Shown: positions 21,289-29,799, counted from the stretch's first letter. The stretch: 36,143 nt of DNA from Thermoplasmatota archaeon (GCA_029762535.1 JARVGK010000032.1:1-36143), one strand, 5' to 3'. Program-made: numbers and translations. The notes: generated from the sequence alone by a model not told the origin.

Positions 21289-22401
21289 CTATACGTATCC
21301 GACGTAGTATACCCCTTTAGATGACCCCACCCCGGTCCCTTCGATCACACGGCCGACAACTTTTGCGGATGTGTCCCCCAATACGTCCAGCACATCGTCG
21401 GAGGCCTCCGGGTGGCATATAATGGACATTCCCATGCCCATGTTGAAGGTCTGGTACATCTCATGGTCATCAACGCCCCCGAGGACCTGTAAGAGCTCGA
21501 ACACCGGGTGGACCTCGAGCGGGTCCTCGACCGAATACCTGATGTCGTGCCTGAGCCTGCATATATTCCTGAGACCGCCCCCGGTAATGTTCGCGATACC
21601 TTTGATCGAGGACCTGTCGATCCTGCCGAGCAGGCGAATCAGGTCACGAACGTATATCCTCGTGGGCTCAAGGAGAACCTCTCCGAGAGGTACATCGGAC
21701 CCGCCCCATTCCTCCTCCACGCGAACAGGGATCCGTATTGCTCTCTCGCGCATGATCCCAAGGACATCTCCCATGGTGTATGCCAGGGAGAGATGGGACC
21801 TCTCTATGATCCTTCTGACTAGGGTGAAACCATTGGAGTGCAGCCCGCTCGAGGGCAGGCCGATGATCAAATCGCCCACATCTACCCTGGCGCTGTCCAA
21901 GATCTCGCCTTTCCTCACTGCACCCAGGCATGTTCCGGCCAGGTCGAGGCCCTTCACCATGTCAGGTAGCGTCGCCGTTTCCCCACCGATCAGGGACACG
22001 TTAGCCATCTCGGCGCCTGCGTTCAGCCCCTTGCCGACCTCGGACAATAGCTCGGGAGTTGGGTTCTCGCAGGCGATGTAATCTACGAATGCGAGAGGTT
22101 CGGCCCCGATGCATATCATGTCGTTGACGTTCATCGCCATGCAGTCGATCCCGATGGTATCGTACCGGCCCATGGCCTCTGCGATGCGGATCTTGGTCCC
22201 GACGCCGTCGGTGCACATGGACAGATACCATTCCCCGAAATCGATAAGGCCGGTGAAATGGCCCTCGAGGTCCGCCTGGGAGCCCCAGCCCTGTCTCTTG
22301 AAGGTCAGCTGACGGACGAGGGCTCTTATGGCGGAACCCTCTGCCTCGATATCGACCCCGGCCTTCCTGTAAGTCATTCCCCCGTCCTCTTTTCGATCCA
22401 T
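21289..22401 (-). CDS. purM: Phosphoribosylformylglycinamidine cyclo-ligase (AIR synthetase)
   Basis: 370 aa. It catalyses the ATP-dependent ring closure of FGAM to AIR, step 5 of purine synthesis. Family motifs: 'YRKAGVDIEAEGSAI', 'CTDGVGTKIRIA', 'DCMAMNVNDMICIGAEPLAF', 'SLIGGETATLPDMV', 'GLPSSGLHSNGFTLVR' and 'ITGGGLRNI'. The N- and C-terminal halves form the PurM/ThiL-type fold. I place the start at ATG 22401 because a GAGAGGTG ribosome site (22408-22415) is correctly spaced. GTG 22410 and ATG 22377 are in frame alternatives, and the last is where most homologues begin. It is the last gene of the dnaG-to-purM run. Confidence 0.95.
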   Translation of the reverse strand: MDRKEDGGMTYRKAGVDIEAEGSAIRALVRQLTFKRQGWGSQADLEGHFTGLIDFGEWYLSMCTDGVGTKIRIAEAMGRYDTIGIDCMAMNVNDMICIGAEPLAFVDYIACENPTPELLSEVGKGLNAGAEMANVSLIGGETATLPDMVKGLDLAGTCLGAVRKGEILDSARVDVGDLIIGLPSSGLHSNGFTLVRRIIERSHLSLAYTMGDVLGIMRERAIRIPVRVEEEWGGSDVPLGEVLLEPTRIYVRDLIRLLGRIDRSSIKGIANITGGGLRNICRLRHDIRYSVEDPLEVHPVFELLQVLGGVDDHEMYQTFNMGMGMSIICHPEASDDVLDVLGDTSAKVVGRVIEGTGVGSSKGVYYVGYV

Positions 22402-22413
22402 GTCCAGCACCTC

Positions 22414-23316
22414 TCATTCGGTCAGTATGATGCAGCCGCTCTCATCGACCAGCAGCGTGTTCTCGGACTGGGCGACCATGCCCCCGGAGCTCTCTTTGAG
22501 GATAGGATACGAATATACCGATCCGGAGCGTACAAGGCCTTTCAGGACACTGTCGCCCTTCTCGACCCTCTTACACATCCACCTCTCGGAGAACGGGAGC
22601 TGGTTGGGGCCCGAGGCGATCTCCTCGATCGCCGTCCGCTGCTCGGGCGTTAAGCTGCCCCGACTTCGAACGAATCTGTATATATTGCTCTTTTTGTAAG
22701 AGCTCACCTCGCCCAGGCCGGTCGTGGAGAAGGGCTCCACGGCCACCACTCCCTCGTTTGGAAGCCGCAGGTCAGAATGGTCATCATAGCTGGGGACCGA
22801 AACGCCCGCGTGCAGCCTGTAGCGCTCTATCGAATGTCCCGTTAGGTTGACTATCGGTCTGAAGCCCATGGAGTTCATCGTCCTCTCGACGATCCCGCCT
22901 ATGGTGGATAGGGGCATGCCCCCCTTTATGACCTCGGTGACCGAATCAAGCGCTCTTCTCGAGGCCTCTATCAGCGTCGTGTAGGTGGCCGAACCCACCT
23001 CGATGGTGACGGCGGTATCGCCGATATAGCCGTCGATGTGGGCGCCCACATCGAGCTTCACCAGGTCCCCGTATCTGAAGCGCAGTTTGTCATCATGAGT
23101 GGGGGTATAGTGGGCAGCGAACTCGTTGATGGCCAGATTAACGGGGAACGCCACATTGGCGCCTCGATCGAGTATGTACCCCTCAACCGCCTCCGCGACC
23201 TCGAGAAGGGAGACACCCTCGGCTATGGCCTTCGCCCCTATGTCCCTGGCCCTTCCGGCGATACTGCCGGCGGCCTTCCATTTCCTGATCTCATCATTCT
23301 CCATTCCGCTAACCAT
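22414..23316 (-). CDS. map: Methionine aminopeptidase, archaeal type II
   Basis: 300 aa. It removes the initiator methionine from new proteins. The pita-bread metal site is visible: 'KLDVGAHIDGYIGDTAVT' supplies two Asp, 'LTGHSIERY' the His, 'VAVEPFST' the first Glu and 'AQSENTLLV' the second. The insert between metal ligands and the total length fit type II enzymes. I chose ATG 23316 because GAGGGGGTG lies just before it. This overlaps the tsaC stop by 8 nt. ATG 23304 is possible and would remove the overlap. purM follows after about 12 nt. Confidence 0.95.
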   Translation of the reverse strand: MVSGMENDEIRKWKAAGSIAGRARDIGAKAIAEGVSLLEVAEAVEGYILDRGANVAFPVNLAINEFAAHYTPTHDDKLRFRYGDLVKLDVGAHIDGYIGDTAVTIEVGSATYTTLIEASRRALDSVTEVIKGGMPLSTIGGIVERTMNSMGFRPIVNLTGHSIERYRLHAGVSVPSYDDHSDLRLPNEGVVAVEPFSTTGLGEVSSYKKSNIYRFVRSRGSLTPEQRTAIEEIASGPNQLPFSERWMCKRVEKGDSVLKGLVRSGSVYSYPILKESSGGMVAQSENTLLVDESGCIILTE

Positions 23317-23914
23317 TCTCCACCCCCTCATCGGTCTTTCCGGGCCTCAACAGGAGCGGCCTGTCCCCTGTCAGGTCCAACATGGCCGACGCGGCCCCGG
23401 ACAGGGACCGATCGTCCTCGATCACGAGGAGATCCCCACCGAACATACTGTCAATATCATCTGCGCGGGTTAGGTCGCACTCCCCATGAGGGTTCGCGCT
23501 AGTCAGGGCAAGCGGCCCCACCTTCGAGCACAACACTCTGAACAGCGGGTGTGCGGGGATCCTCACTGCCACTGTGTTGTTCCTCGACACCAGCCTGTCC
23601 AAGGGTGATCTCGACCGCAGTATGAACGTGTAAGGGCCAGGGAGCCTGGAATGCACGTGGTCCCTCTTCCAGAGTTCAAGATGAGCGAGCTCCTCCAACG
23701 CCGAGAGGTCCCCGACCGCAACGGGCAGGGTCATGTCCAGCGGTCTCCCTTTGACCTGGAATATGTACATCAGGGCATCGGGGTTGGATATCGGAGCGCT
23801 GAGGCCGTACAGCGTATCCGTGGGCACCACCACCGGGCGGCCCGCCGAATACTCCTTGAGGACCGCGTCAAGGACGCGGTCGGGATCGGTTGCGTCCCAT
23901 CGAATTACAGTCAC
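23309..23914 (-). CDS. tsaC: L-threonylcarbamoyladenylate synthase (Sua5/YrdC/TsaC family)
   Basis: 201 aa, the short YrdC-only form. It makes threonylcarbamoyl-AMP from threonine, bicarbonate and ATP for t6A at position 37 of tRNAs that read ANN codons. Motifs: 'GRPVVVPTDTLYGLSA' at the N-terminus, 'QVKGRPLDMTLPVAV' (the K-x-R nucleotide site), 'NNTVAVRIPAHPLF' and 'LALTSANPHGE' (the S-x-N loop). The C-terminal Sua5 extension is absent. The start codon is GTG. tRNA-Lys(UUU), a t6A substrate in all domains, lies in the same window, though this adjacency is not evidence of a link. Confidence 0.92.
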   Translation of the reverse strand: MTVIRWDATDPDRVLDAVLKEYSAGRPVVVPTDTLYGLSAPISNPDALMYIFQVKGRPLDMTLPVAVGDLSALEELAHLELWKRDHVHSRLPGPYTFILRSRSPLDRLVSRNNTVAVRIPAHPLFRVLCSKVGPLALTSANPHGECDLTRADDIDSMFGGDLLVIEDDRSLSGAASAMLDLTGDRPLLLRPGKTDEGVENG

Positions 23915-23951
23915 GAGACCACGTTCCGTATCGGTCGGACCATACCGACCT

Positions 23952-24851
23952 TCATTTCAGCTCTCCAGCCTCAAGAAGGAGGCCCATCTCATCAAGGGAG
24001 AGACTTTCCCCCCGCTTGTACTTCACCAACGCGTCCTTAAGCTTCCTGTTCCTGTCGAGCTCGTTGCGCTCCTGCGGGGACTTCTTGAGCTCGGACCTCC
24101 ATGAGTCCATCTCCTTGTAGAGCTGATGCTTCTCCACCTTCTTCATGTCGATGGATCGCTTGATGTCCTTGATCAGCCTGTTCTTTTCCAGATATTCCTT
24201 GTGATGGGTCTGCGCCTGGGCCCTGAGAGCGTCCCTTTCGGACCACAGGTTCTTGGCCGTCTCGAGCTCTGTATGGGACCTCTCCTTCATCACATCTATC
24301 TTTATGTCGAGCTCCTCCATGGACTTGTTGTATATGGACAGGTCCTCCTCCTTTATGCGAACGATCTCCTGATGCAGCCTGTCGGCCTTCCGCTTCATCA
24401 CGATCCGATCCCTCAGGCCGAAGAGGCCCTCGTACAGGTAGAGCTCGCTCTTCAAATTGACATCGGCGTTGAAAAGTCGATCGGCGGTCTCGGCGTAGAT
24501 CTGAACGAGGCGTTCCATGCTGCCTCTCGAGGCCGAATTGTAAGAGTCGCGGACCTTCCTCAGCTCGCCGATCCTCTGAAGATAGGGTTGGATCTGCCTT
24601 ATGAGGTTGCGTTTTTCCACGCTCGTCTCCTTGATGTCCTCCCAGATCTCCTTCCTCTCGCTGAGTATCTCCTTCGGTTTCGAGGATATCTCCTTGACCT
24701 TGTCGTTTAGCTCGTCCCTCTTTGCCCTTAGCTCCTTGGCCTCGTTTATCCTGTTCCTCAGCTGAACGTGCAGGAGGTCCTCCTCCTCCTTCAGCTCGGC
24801 CATCCTGGCCTGGAGCTCCTTGAGCTTGTTGATGATCTCGAAGTTCTTCAT
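23952..24851 (-). CDS. Archaeal coiled-coil protein (COG1340-like), partner of the upstream coiled-coil and ATPase genes
   Basis: 299 aa, almost entirely charged helix with heptad patterns from about residue 5 to 270, broken near residues 100-130 ('DSYNSASRGSMERLVQIYAE'). It resembles the uncharacterised archaeal coiled-coil family COG1340. No catalytic motif, signal peptide or membrane segment is seen. Its ATG overlaps the stop of the preceding gene by 4 nt (ATGA), so the two proteins are probably made together and may form a complex. Homology to the second half of its neighbour (charged helices with similar spacing around 'LRNRINEAKELRAKRDELNDKVKE' style segments) suggests an ancient duplication. 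Function unknown. Confidence 0.8.
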   Translation of the reverse strand: MKNFEIINKLKELQARMAELKEEEDLLHVQLRNRINEAKELRAKRDELNDKVKEISSKPKEILSERKEIWEDIKETSVEKRNLIRQIQPYLQRIGELRKVRDSYNSASRGSMERLVQIYAETADRLFNADVNLKSELYLYEGLFGLRDRIVMKRKADRLHQEIVRIKEEDLSIYNKSMEELDIKIDVMKERSHTELETAKNLWSERDALRAQAQTHHKEYLEKNRLIKDIKRSIDMKKVEKHQLYKEMDSWRSELKKSPQERNELDRNRKLKDALVKYKRGESLSLDEMGLLLEAGELK

Positions 24852-26437
24852 GAGGACACCTCCGGTCCGTCACCCTCCGGTCCGCCATCCTTTACGGGCT
24901 CGGGATCGCCCCCGGCCGGAGGCTCGGGTGAAGATTGACCCTCTCCGGCGGCGTCCCCGGAACCGTCCTCAGAGGTTGTGGCGTGGCCCTTCTCACCGGG
25001 CCCCCTGGGGGCCTGCTTATCGGCCTCCTCGATGGCCTTCAGGATGGAGTCCCTGATATCCTCCACGTTCCTCTCCTTGTCGGACGCTTCCATGGCCGCG
25101 GCGTTGCCCGTCTGGTTCTCCCAGAACTTGGCCATCTCCTCGTGCAGCTTTATCCTGAGGCCGAGGAATCTCTTCCTGGACTCCGCCTCCTTGACCTTCT
25201 TGTTCTCCTCCACGAAGCTGTTGTGATGCACCTGCGATTCCTCGGCCAGCCCTACAAGCTCCTGATGGGCGTTCTCTATCTTCTCGAAGTTCTCTCGCAT
25301 CTCGTCGCTGATCCTTACCAGCTTCTCGTCCATCTCGCCGGGGAGCGATCCGCCCGTGACCTCCCTGACCTTGTCCATGGCCTCTTTGATAGAGCGCATC
25401 AATCTGCGCTCGTTCTCCAGGTCGACGCCCTCCGTCTCGAGCTTGTATTCCTCCCTGTCTATGAAATCGTTGAGGGAGTTGATCTCGGGGAGCCTGTCCT
25501 TTATGCTCTCCTGGATCCTGACCAGATCGAGGAACTCCATCCTCAGCTGCTTGTTCTTCGACTTGAGCGAAGTACGCCTCTCCTTGAGCTCCCTGACCTT
25601 GACGTTGAGCTCGTCCCTCTTCATCCGGGCAGTCTCGAGGGCCTCGATCACCGAGGGATCGACGCTCACTCCGCGCTCGAGCTCCTCCGAATAGACTTTA
25701 ATGAAGCGTTCGTGCTTCTCCACAAGTAGGCCCACTGCCTCCTCCCTGGTGTGGACGCGTGTTTCGACTATGTCGAACACGCCCTCGTTGTCGGATAGTA
25801 TCTCGGAGATCGGCCTCAGCACCGGAGCCGGGACCTCCTCCTTCCGATCGTCGCCCTCTTCTCCCTCCACGGGAGGAGCGGGATCCTCAGGGGGCTTCTC
25901 CTCGGCTGCCGGGGAGGGTTCCGCCGAGACCTCAGCCTCCTTCTCGGAAGGGGAGGCGGGATCCTCCAGGGACTTCTCCTCGGCTGCCGGGGAGGGTTCC
26001 GCCGAGACCTCAGCCTCCTTCTCGGAAGGGGAGGCGGGATCCTCCAGGGACTTCTCCTCGGCTGCCGGGGAAGGTTCCGCCGAGACCTCAGGCGCCTTCT
26101 CGGAAGGGGAGGCGGGATCCTCCAGGGACTTCTCCTCGGCCGCCGGGGAAGGTTCCGCCGAGACCTCAGCCTCCTTCTCGGAAGGGGGGGCGGGATCCTC
26201 AGGCGCCTTCTCCTCGGCTGCCGGGGAAGGTTCCGCCGAGACCTCAGGCGCCTTCCCGGAAGGAGGGGCGGGTTCCTCAGGCGCGGTGGCCTCCGTTCCA
26301 GGTTTCGATGTCGCCCGGTCATCGACCGCTTCGATGCCCGGAGATCCGTGGGGTGCATCTTTCACGTCCTCGTTCTCGGGCGCTTTCTCCTTGCCCTCAT
26401 CGAGGGCGGTCTTGGTCTCCTCTTCCGGGCCGCTCAT
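24848..26437 (-). CDS. Coiled-coil protein with 26-residue Pro/Glu/Ala tandem repeats at the N-terminus
   Basis: 529 aa. Residues 1-50 are acidic and disordered. Residues 51-180 are five tandem copies of a 26-residue unit ('EDPASPSEKEAEVSAEPSPA' is its core), followed by a partial sixth. Residues about 205-475 are long charged helices like the downstream COG1340-type protein, with 'MKRDELNVKVRELKERRTSL' as the clearest shared stretch. The last 50 residues are a Gly/Pro/Glu-rich tail. No signal peptide or membrane helix is visible. It overlaps both neighbours by 4 nt, so it is the middle member of an ATPase, coiled-coil, coiled-coil set. The repeat region looks like a flexible spacer. Function unknown. 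Confidence 0.8.
   Translation of the reverse strand: MSGPEEETKTALDEGKEKAPENEDVKDAPHGSPGIEAVDDRATSKPGTEATAPEEPAPPSGKAPEVSAEPSPAAEEKAPEDPAPPSEKEAEVSAEPSPAAEEKSLEDPASPSEKAPEVSAEPSPAAEEKSLEDPASPSEKEAEVSAEPSPAAEEKSLEDPASPSEKEAEVSAEPSPAAEEKPPEDPAPPVEGEEGDDRKEEVPAPVLRPISEILSDNEGVFDIVETRVHTREEAVGLLVEKHERFIKVYSEELERGVSVDPSVIEALETARMKRDELNVKVRELKERRTSLKSKNKQLRMEFLDLVRIQESIKDRLPEINSLNDFIDREEYKLETEGVDLENERRLMRSIKEAMDKVREVTGGSLPGEMDEKLVRISDEMRENFEKIENAHQELVGLAEESQVHHNSFVEENKKVKEAESRKRFLGLRIKLHEEMAKFWENQTGNAAAMEASDKERNVEDIRDSILKAIEEADKQAPRGPGEKGHATTSEDGSGDAAGEGQSSPEPPAGGDPEPVKDGGPEGDGPEVSS
25898..26287 (-). repeat. In-frame 78-bp tandem repeat array (five copies)
   Basis: Five 78-bp units encode residues 51-180 of the coiled-coil protein, and a degenerate sixth follows. 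The central units differ at only a few bases, so they arose by recent duplication. Because 78 is a multiple of three, copy-number change would keep the frame. The units are contiguous with no spacers, so this is not a CRISPR array. Confidence 0.9.
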
Positions 26438-28035
26438 CTGTATCCCTCCAGGTCCTCCTTGTTCTCGTTCCAGTAATTGTATGGCGAATACTGGGCCTCC
26501 TGGGCCTTCGACATCTCCTTCATCAGCCCTCCCTGGTAGGCCCCGTACCTTTCCTTGATCTGTTCTTCCACGGGGCGGCTGATCCTTATGGCCTTCTTGA
26601 CATGGGACGCCTTGATGAGTCCGGAACCGTCCATCAATGCCACGTCACCGGCGCACCTTATCAGTCCGCCCATGTCCCTCAGGCGCAGCGTAAGATGGTT
26701 CTTCTTGCCATCGGAGGCCTCGGCCCTTCTCATGGACTCGACGAGGACCGACTCGACACCTGATGGGTCCATGTGCGGTATCCTGCCGTCCATGGCGATC
26801 TCCTGGGCGATGAACTGCAGATAGCCATCAAGCGACCTATCGTCAACAGGTATGGTGGTGGCGACGAGTATCTCGTAGCCGGAACCCGTTATCCTGGACC
26901 TGAGAGGGGACATTATGTGCGACAGGTCGGATATGTTGCACGCCCCGACGAACACGAAATCGCAGGGTACGTTCTCCACCCTGACGCTCGCCCCTGCGCT
27001 CTGGGGGTTCCTGCCCGAGATGGGGAACCTCTTCTCCTGCATCGCCGTGAGAATGAAGCGCTGTATGTGCCCGAGATGGGGAAGCTCGTCTATGAAGAGC
27101 ACCCCCTCGTGCGCCTCGTGTATGGCGCCAGCGATCACCCTCTCGTAAGGTGGTGTGCCCAATCCGTGATGGCCCCCGTAGGGATCGTGCCTTACGTCGC
27201 CCAGAAGCTCGGTCTCGGAGGCCCCTGTCGCCATGACGAAGTTCGTCCTCTTGAGTGGGACCAGGACCTTCTTGGGGGAGGCCTTCTCCAGCTCCCTGGC
27301 GGCCTCCAAGGCCTTCTGGTCCAGCATCCGTATCCTGTTTCCGGCCGCCTCGTAGACGACGACCTCCTCTTTGCCGTTGACCACCCTTGTGGTCTGCACC
27401 CTCGAGGCCTCGGACCCGAACTGGTTCAGGGTCGCTTTCAGTATGTCCTCCAAACCCTTGAACATGCCCTGCATGCCCTGCATCTCCACCCTGGCCACCC
27501 TCTGTCCGCCCTCCCTCTGCTTCACGTCGTTGCAGTTGGGGCAGAACGACTCCTTGGGAGGGGAATACGTCCCGCATCTCTTGCATCTGTAGCCAAGCCT
27601 CTCCGCCACGTCCACTGGCGCATCGACGGGGGATATCAGCTTCTCCTGCATCAGCTTCCTCTTGGCCTCCTCGCTCTCGACCTCCTCCCGGCTCTTGACC
27701 TGTATGAAGGGCCTTTCTGGATATTCGGGGTTGGAAACGACGTAGATCTGGCTCTGTACAGGAGGGAGATGTATGGCCAGCGCCTGGGCGATCATGGACT
27801 TTCCAGTCCCTGGAGGACCGACCAGCAGCAAGTGCCTTCTCTGGGCGGCTGCGTTCTTGGCCAGCATAACCGCTTCGTTCTGGCCTATGACCCTATCGAG
27901 GGGATCGGCCGGGATCCTCACTTCCGCAGTGGACCCCATGTCCATTGACCTCAGATGCTTCAGGGCGGACTTTCGATCGACCCCTTTTCTTCCGGGAGCG
28001 GGCATTGGATCAGGTCTCCGTGGGAGGTATGTCAT
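26434..28035 (-). CDS. LonB-like AAA+ ATPase with zinc-ribbon insert, no protease domain
   Basis: 533 aa. Walker A is 'GPPGTGKS' (residues 73-80), Walker B 'GVLFIDE' (311-317), sensor 1 Asn in 'VFVGACNISD' (Asn368), arginine finger in 'SPLRSRI' (Arg379/Arg381) and sensor 2 in 'LRLRDMGGLIR' (about 449-459). Order and spacing fit the archaeal LonB / Lon-like ATPase group. Between Walker A and B there is a long insert holding a zinc ribbon, 'CKRCGTYSPPKESFCPNC' (Cys151, 154, 165, 168), and no transmembrane helices, unlike membrane-anchored LonB. The chain ends shortly after the AAA+ lid, so the Ser-Lys protease domain is absent. It may unfold or remodel a substrate. It follows dnaG by 10 nt and overlaps the next coiled-coil gene by 4 nt. 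Confidence 0.85.
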   Translation of the reverse strand: MTYLPRRPDPMPAPGRKGVDRKSALKHLRSMDMGSTAEVRIPADPLDRVIGQNEAVMLAKNAAAQRRHLLLVGPPGTGKSMIAQALAIHLPPVQSQIYVVSNPEYPERPFIQVKSREEVESEEAKRKLMQEKLISPVDAPVDVAERLGYRCKRCGTYSPPKESFCPNCNDVKQREGGQRVARVEMQGMQGMFKGLEDILKATLNQFGSEASRVQTTRVVNGKEEVVVYEAAGNRIRMLDQKALEAARELEKASPKKVLVPLKRTNFVMATGASETELLGDVRHDPYGGHHGLGTPPYERVIAGAIHEAHEGVLFIDELPHLGHIQRFILTAMQEKRFPISGRNPQSAGASVRVENVPCDFVFVGACNISDLSHIMSPLRSRITGSGYEILVATTIPVDDRSLDGYLQFIAQEIAMDGRIPHMDPSGVESVLVESMRRAEASDGKKNHLTLRLRDMGGLIRCAGDVALMDGSGLIKASHVKKAIRISRPVEEQIKERYGAYQGGLMKEMSKAQEAQYSPYNYWNENKEDLEGYR

Positions 28036-28045
28036 GAACGTGTCT

Positions 28046-29440
28046 TCAGGAGGTCAACTCTTCCCTGGAAAGCACCAGAACGTTGTCCGGTTCCTTGGTG
28101 AGCTTCCCCTTCTTGGACCCTACGAGGTACTTGATCTTCTGCTCGGATGCGATGTCCAGAAGGCGCTGGGATATGATCCCGTCGAATATGACTGCGTGGA
28201 CCGGCTCCGGCGGGGATTTCAGGGTATCCGCGAGCTGTCTGACGGCCAGCTCCATGACGACGTCTCCCTTGCCGTTTATGAGCATGGCCTTGAGCGTTCC
28301 GGAAAGGTTCTTCAAGATGTCCCTGTAGCGTGGGATCTCCGGGTTGGGAGCGGCCTTCTCCTGAGGCTTCTCGACCTTCTCCTCGGGCCTTTCCGGGACC
28401 TCCTCGGAGGGGGACGGCCTGACTTCTTCCGGCTTCTCCTCCCTCCTCGGTATCTTGATCACCTTCCTGTCATCGCCGTTGCGGTCCCTGGGATCCCTTC
28501 GAGGGTCCCTGTCCCTGCTGTCCTTCGGGTGATGGTCCCTCGGTTCCTTTCGGTCCCTCTCGGCGTTCTTCTCTATCTGGCCGTTGAGCCTGTCCTTGAC
28601 CTCCTGGGGCAGTTCGAACATCTCCAGGAACTGCTCCAGAGGGATCTTGTTCCTCAGCGATTTTATGATCTGTTTCTGGGTCAGCTCCTCGACCTCGAAG
28701 CCTTTCTGGGCCCGGGCGACGAAGTCGATCTCAGCCACCTGGAAGAGCTCCTTGAGGATCAGTTCCCCGCCCCTGTCCCCGTCAACGAATGCGGTAACGA
28801 CCTTCTCGCTCGTGAGCTTCTTGATGGTCTCCGGGACGCTGGTCCCTCCGATGGCCACGCAGTTCTTTATTCCGTACTTGAGCAGGTTTATGACGTCGGA
28901 CCTGCCCTCCACCAGTATGATCGCGTCCGAGGATTCGATGTTCGGTCCTGCGGGGCACTTGTCCTCGCCGTAGAGTATGACCTCGTCTATCTGGACCGCC
29001 TGCCTGACGGATTCCGCGAGGTCCAGTCCGCCCTCCTTCCCATCGGCTATCAGGCCGCTGAGGAGCTCCTTTGCCCTCTCGACTATCTTGTGCTTCTTCG
29101 AGATCCTCACGTCCTCTATCTTGTCGACGCTTATCTTGGCCCTGCAGGGGCCGACCCTGTCTATGGTCTCAAGGGCCGATGCGAGTATCGCGGTCTCGAC
29201 CTGGTCAAGGCTGGACGGGATCGTCACGGTCCCCTCGGACCTTCCCTTCTTCGAAAGGATATCGACCTCTATCCTTCCCATCCTGCCGGTCTTCTGTAGG
29301 TCCCTGAGGTCCAATTCGTCCCCCAAAAGGCCCTCGGTCTGACCGAAGATCGCGCCCACAACATCTGCCTTCTCGACGATCCCTTCGGCCGTCAGCTTTG
29401 CCTGGATCTGATATTTCGTAGTTGCCGGATCAAGTGACAT
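28046..29440 (-). CDS. dnaG: Archaeal DnaG-type TOPRIM protein (primase / exosome-associated)
   Basis: 464 aa. The N-terminal DnaG segment ('YQIQAKLTAEGIVEKADVVG') precedes a TOPRIM domain with 'IILVEGRSDV' (catalytic Glu) and 'AFVDGDRGG' (Asp-x-Asp), about residues 165-255. A charged, Arg-Asp-rich linker of about 100 residues follows. The C-terminal domain ('YRDILKNLSGTLKAMLIN' to the end) is characteristic of archaeal DnaG. In studied archaea the protein is mainly a poly(A)-binding part of the RNA exosome and can also prime DNA. I place the start at ATG 29440 because AAGGAG (29449-29454) is 8 nt upstream. ATGs at 29446 and 29461 are less well spaced. It opens a seven-gene run ending with purM. 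Confidence 0.93.
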   Translation of the reverse strand: MSLDPATTKYQIQAKLTAEGIVEKADVVGAIFGQTEGLLGDELDLRDLQKTGRMGRIEVDILSKKGRSEGTVTIPSSLDQVETAILASALETIDRVGPCRAKISVDKIEDVRISKKHKIVERAKELLSGLIADGKEGGLDLAESVRQAVQIDEVILYGEDKCPAGPNIESSDAIILVEGRSDVINLLKYGIKNCVAIGGTSVPETIKKLTSEKVVTAFVDGDRGGELILKELFQVAEIDFVARAQKGFEVEELTQKQIIKSLRNKIPLEQFLEMFELPQEVKDRLNGQIEKNAERDRKEPRDHHPKDSRDRDPRRDPRDRNGDDRKVIKIPRREEKPEEVRPSPSEEVPERPEEKVEKPQEKAAPNPEIPRYRDILKNLSGTLKAMLINGKGDVVMELAVRQLADTLKSPPEPVHAVIFDGIISQRLLDIASEQKIKYLVGSKKGKLTKEPDNVLVLSREELTS

Positions 29441-29799
29441 TTTCATATCTCCTTCATTCATATTCCCATGTGTCGTTCAGAGTCTAATGCGGAAAAGCAC
29501 CCACAGGCCCCAAGCCCCATTTCCTTCTGGCTTCCAGCCGGACACTCATCTCTTCCAGATCGCTCCAATGGACCCTCATGGGTCTTTCGTGATCGTGAAA
29601 TTGATCCTGATGATCGCGGGTACCATTCGTTGGATGGCACTTTCCCGCGGGTTGCATCAGGAATGCATTATTTATATTTTTCCCACCATGCGCGTGTTGT
29701 CGGTCGTTATCCGGAATATGAAGTATCCGGTATTTGGGCCCTTTTCTCATAGCATATCGCATTCGGAATGTCCAAAGGTATTATTATGTCCCTCATCAT
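29441..29799. other. Divergent intergenic region with predicted long dnaG leader
   Basis: There is no convincing gene in these 359 bp. On the minus strand a strong TATA box (29669-29676) predicts transcription from about 29645, giving a leader of about 200 nt before dnaG. The leader contains a perfect GACCC/GGGTC hairpin (29571-29575 with 29580-29584) and a CTGG-CTT-CCAG hairpin (29527-29537). The leftover right side is the promoter region of the plus-strand winged-helix gene. The leader could be a regulatory UTR or a small RNA. I recognise no known RNA family. Confidence 0.45.
29669..29676 (-). promoter_or_regulatory. TATA box of the dnaG-to-purM operon
   Basis: On the minus strand TATAAATA is preceded by a purine-rich GGGAAAAA that resembles a BRE. 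This orientation gives the best archaeal promoter in the region and predicts a start site near 29645. Confidence 0.5.

Noticed and set aside
25898..26287. Possible CRISPR array
   Set aside because: The repeats are contiguous, in frame and protein-coding, with no variable spacers.
25759..26763. 334-codon plus-strand frame rich in Pro/Arg repeats
   Set aside because: It is the complement of the 78-bp repeat array and the end of the ATPase gene. The repetition explains the open frame.
26773..27948. 391-codon plus-strand open frame
   Set aside because: It lies fully antisense to the LonB-like ATPase. No domain is recognisable in the product.
27773..29299. 508-codon plus-strand open frame
   Set aside because: It is antisense to dnaG and the start of the ATPase gene, both of which have clear family motifs. 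Its product is a low-information Leu/Gly/Asp/Arg-rich sequence, typical of frames opposite GC-rich genes.
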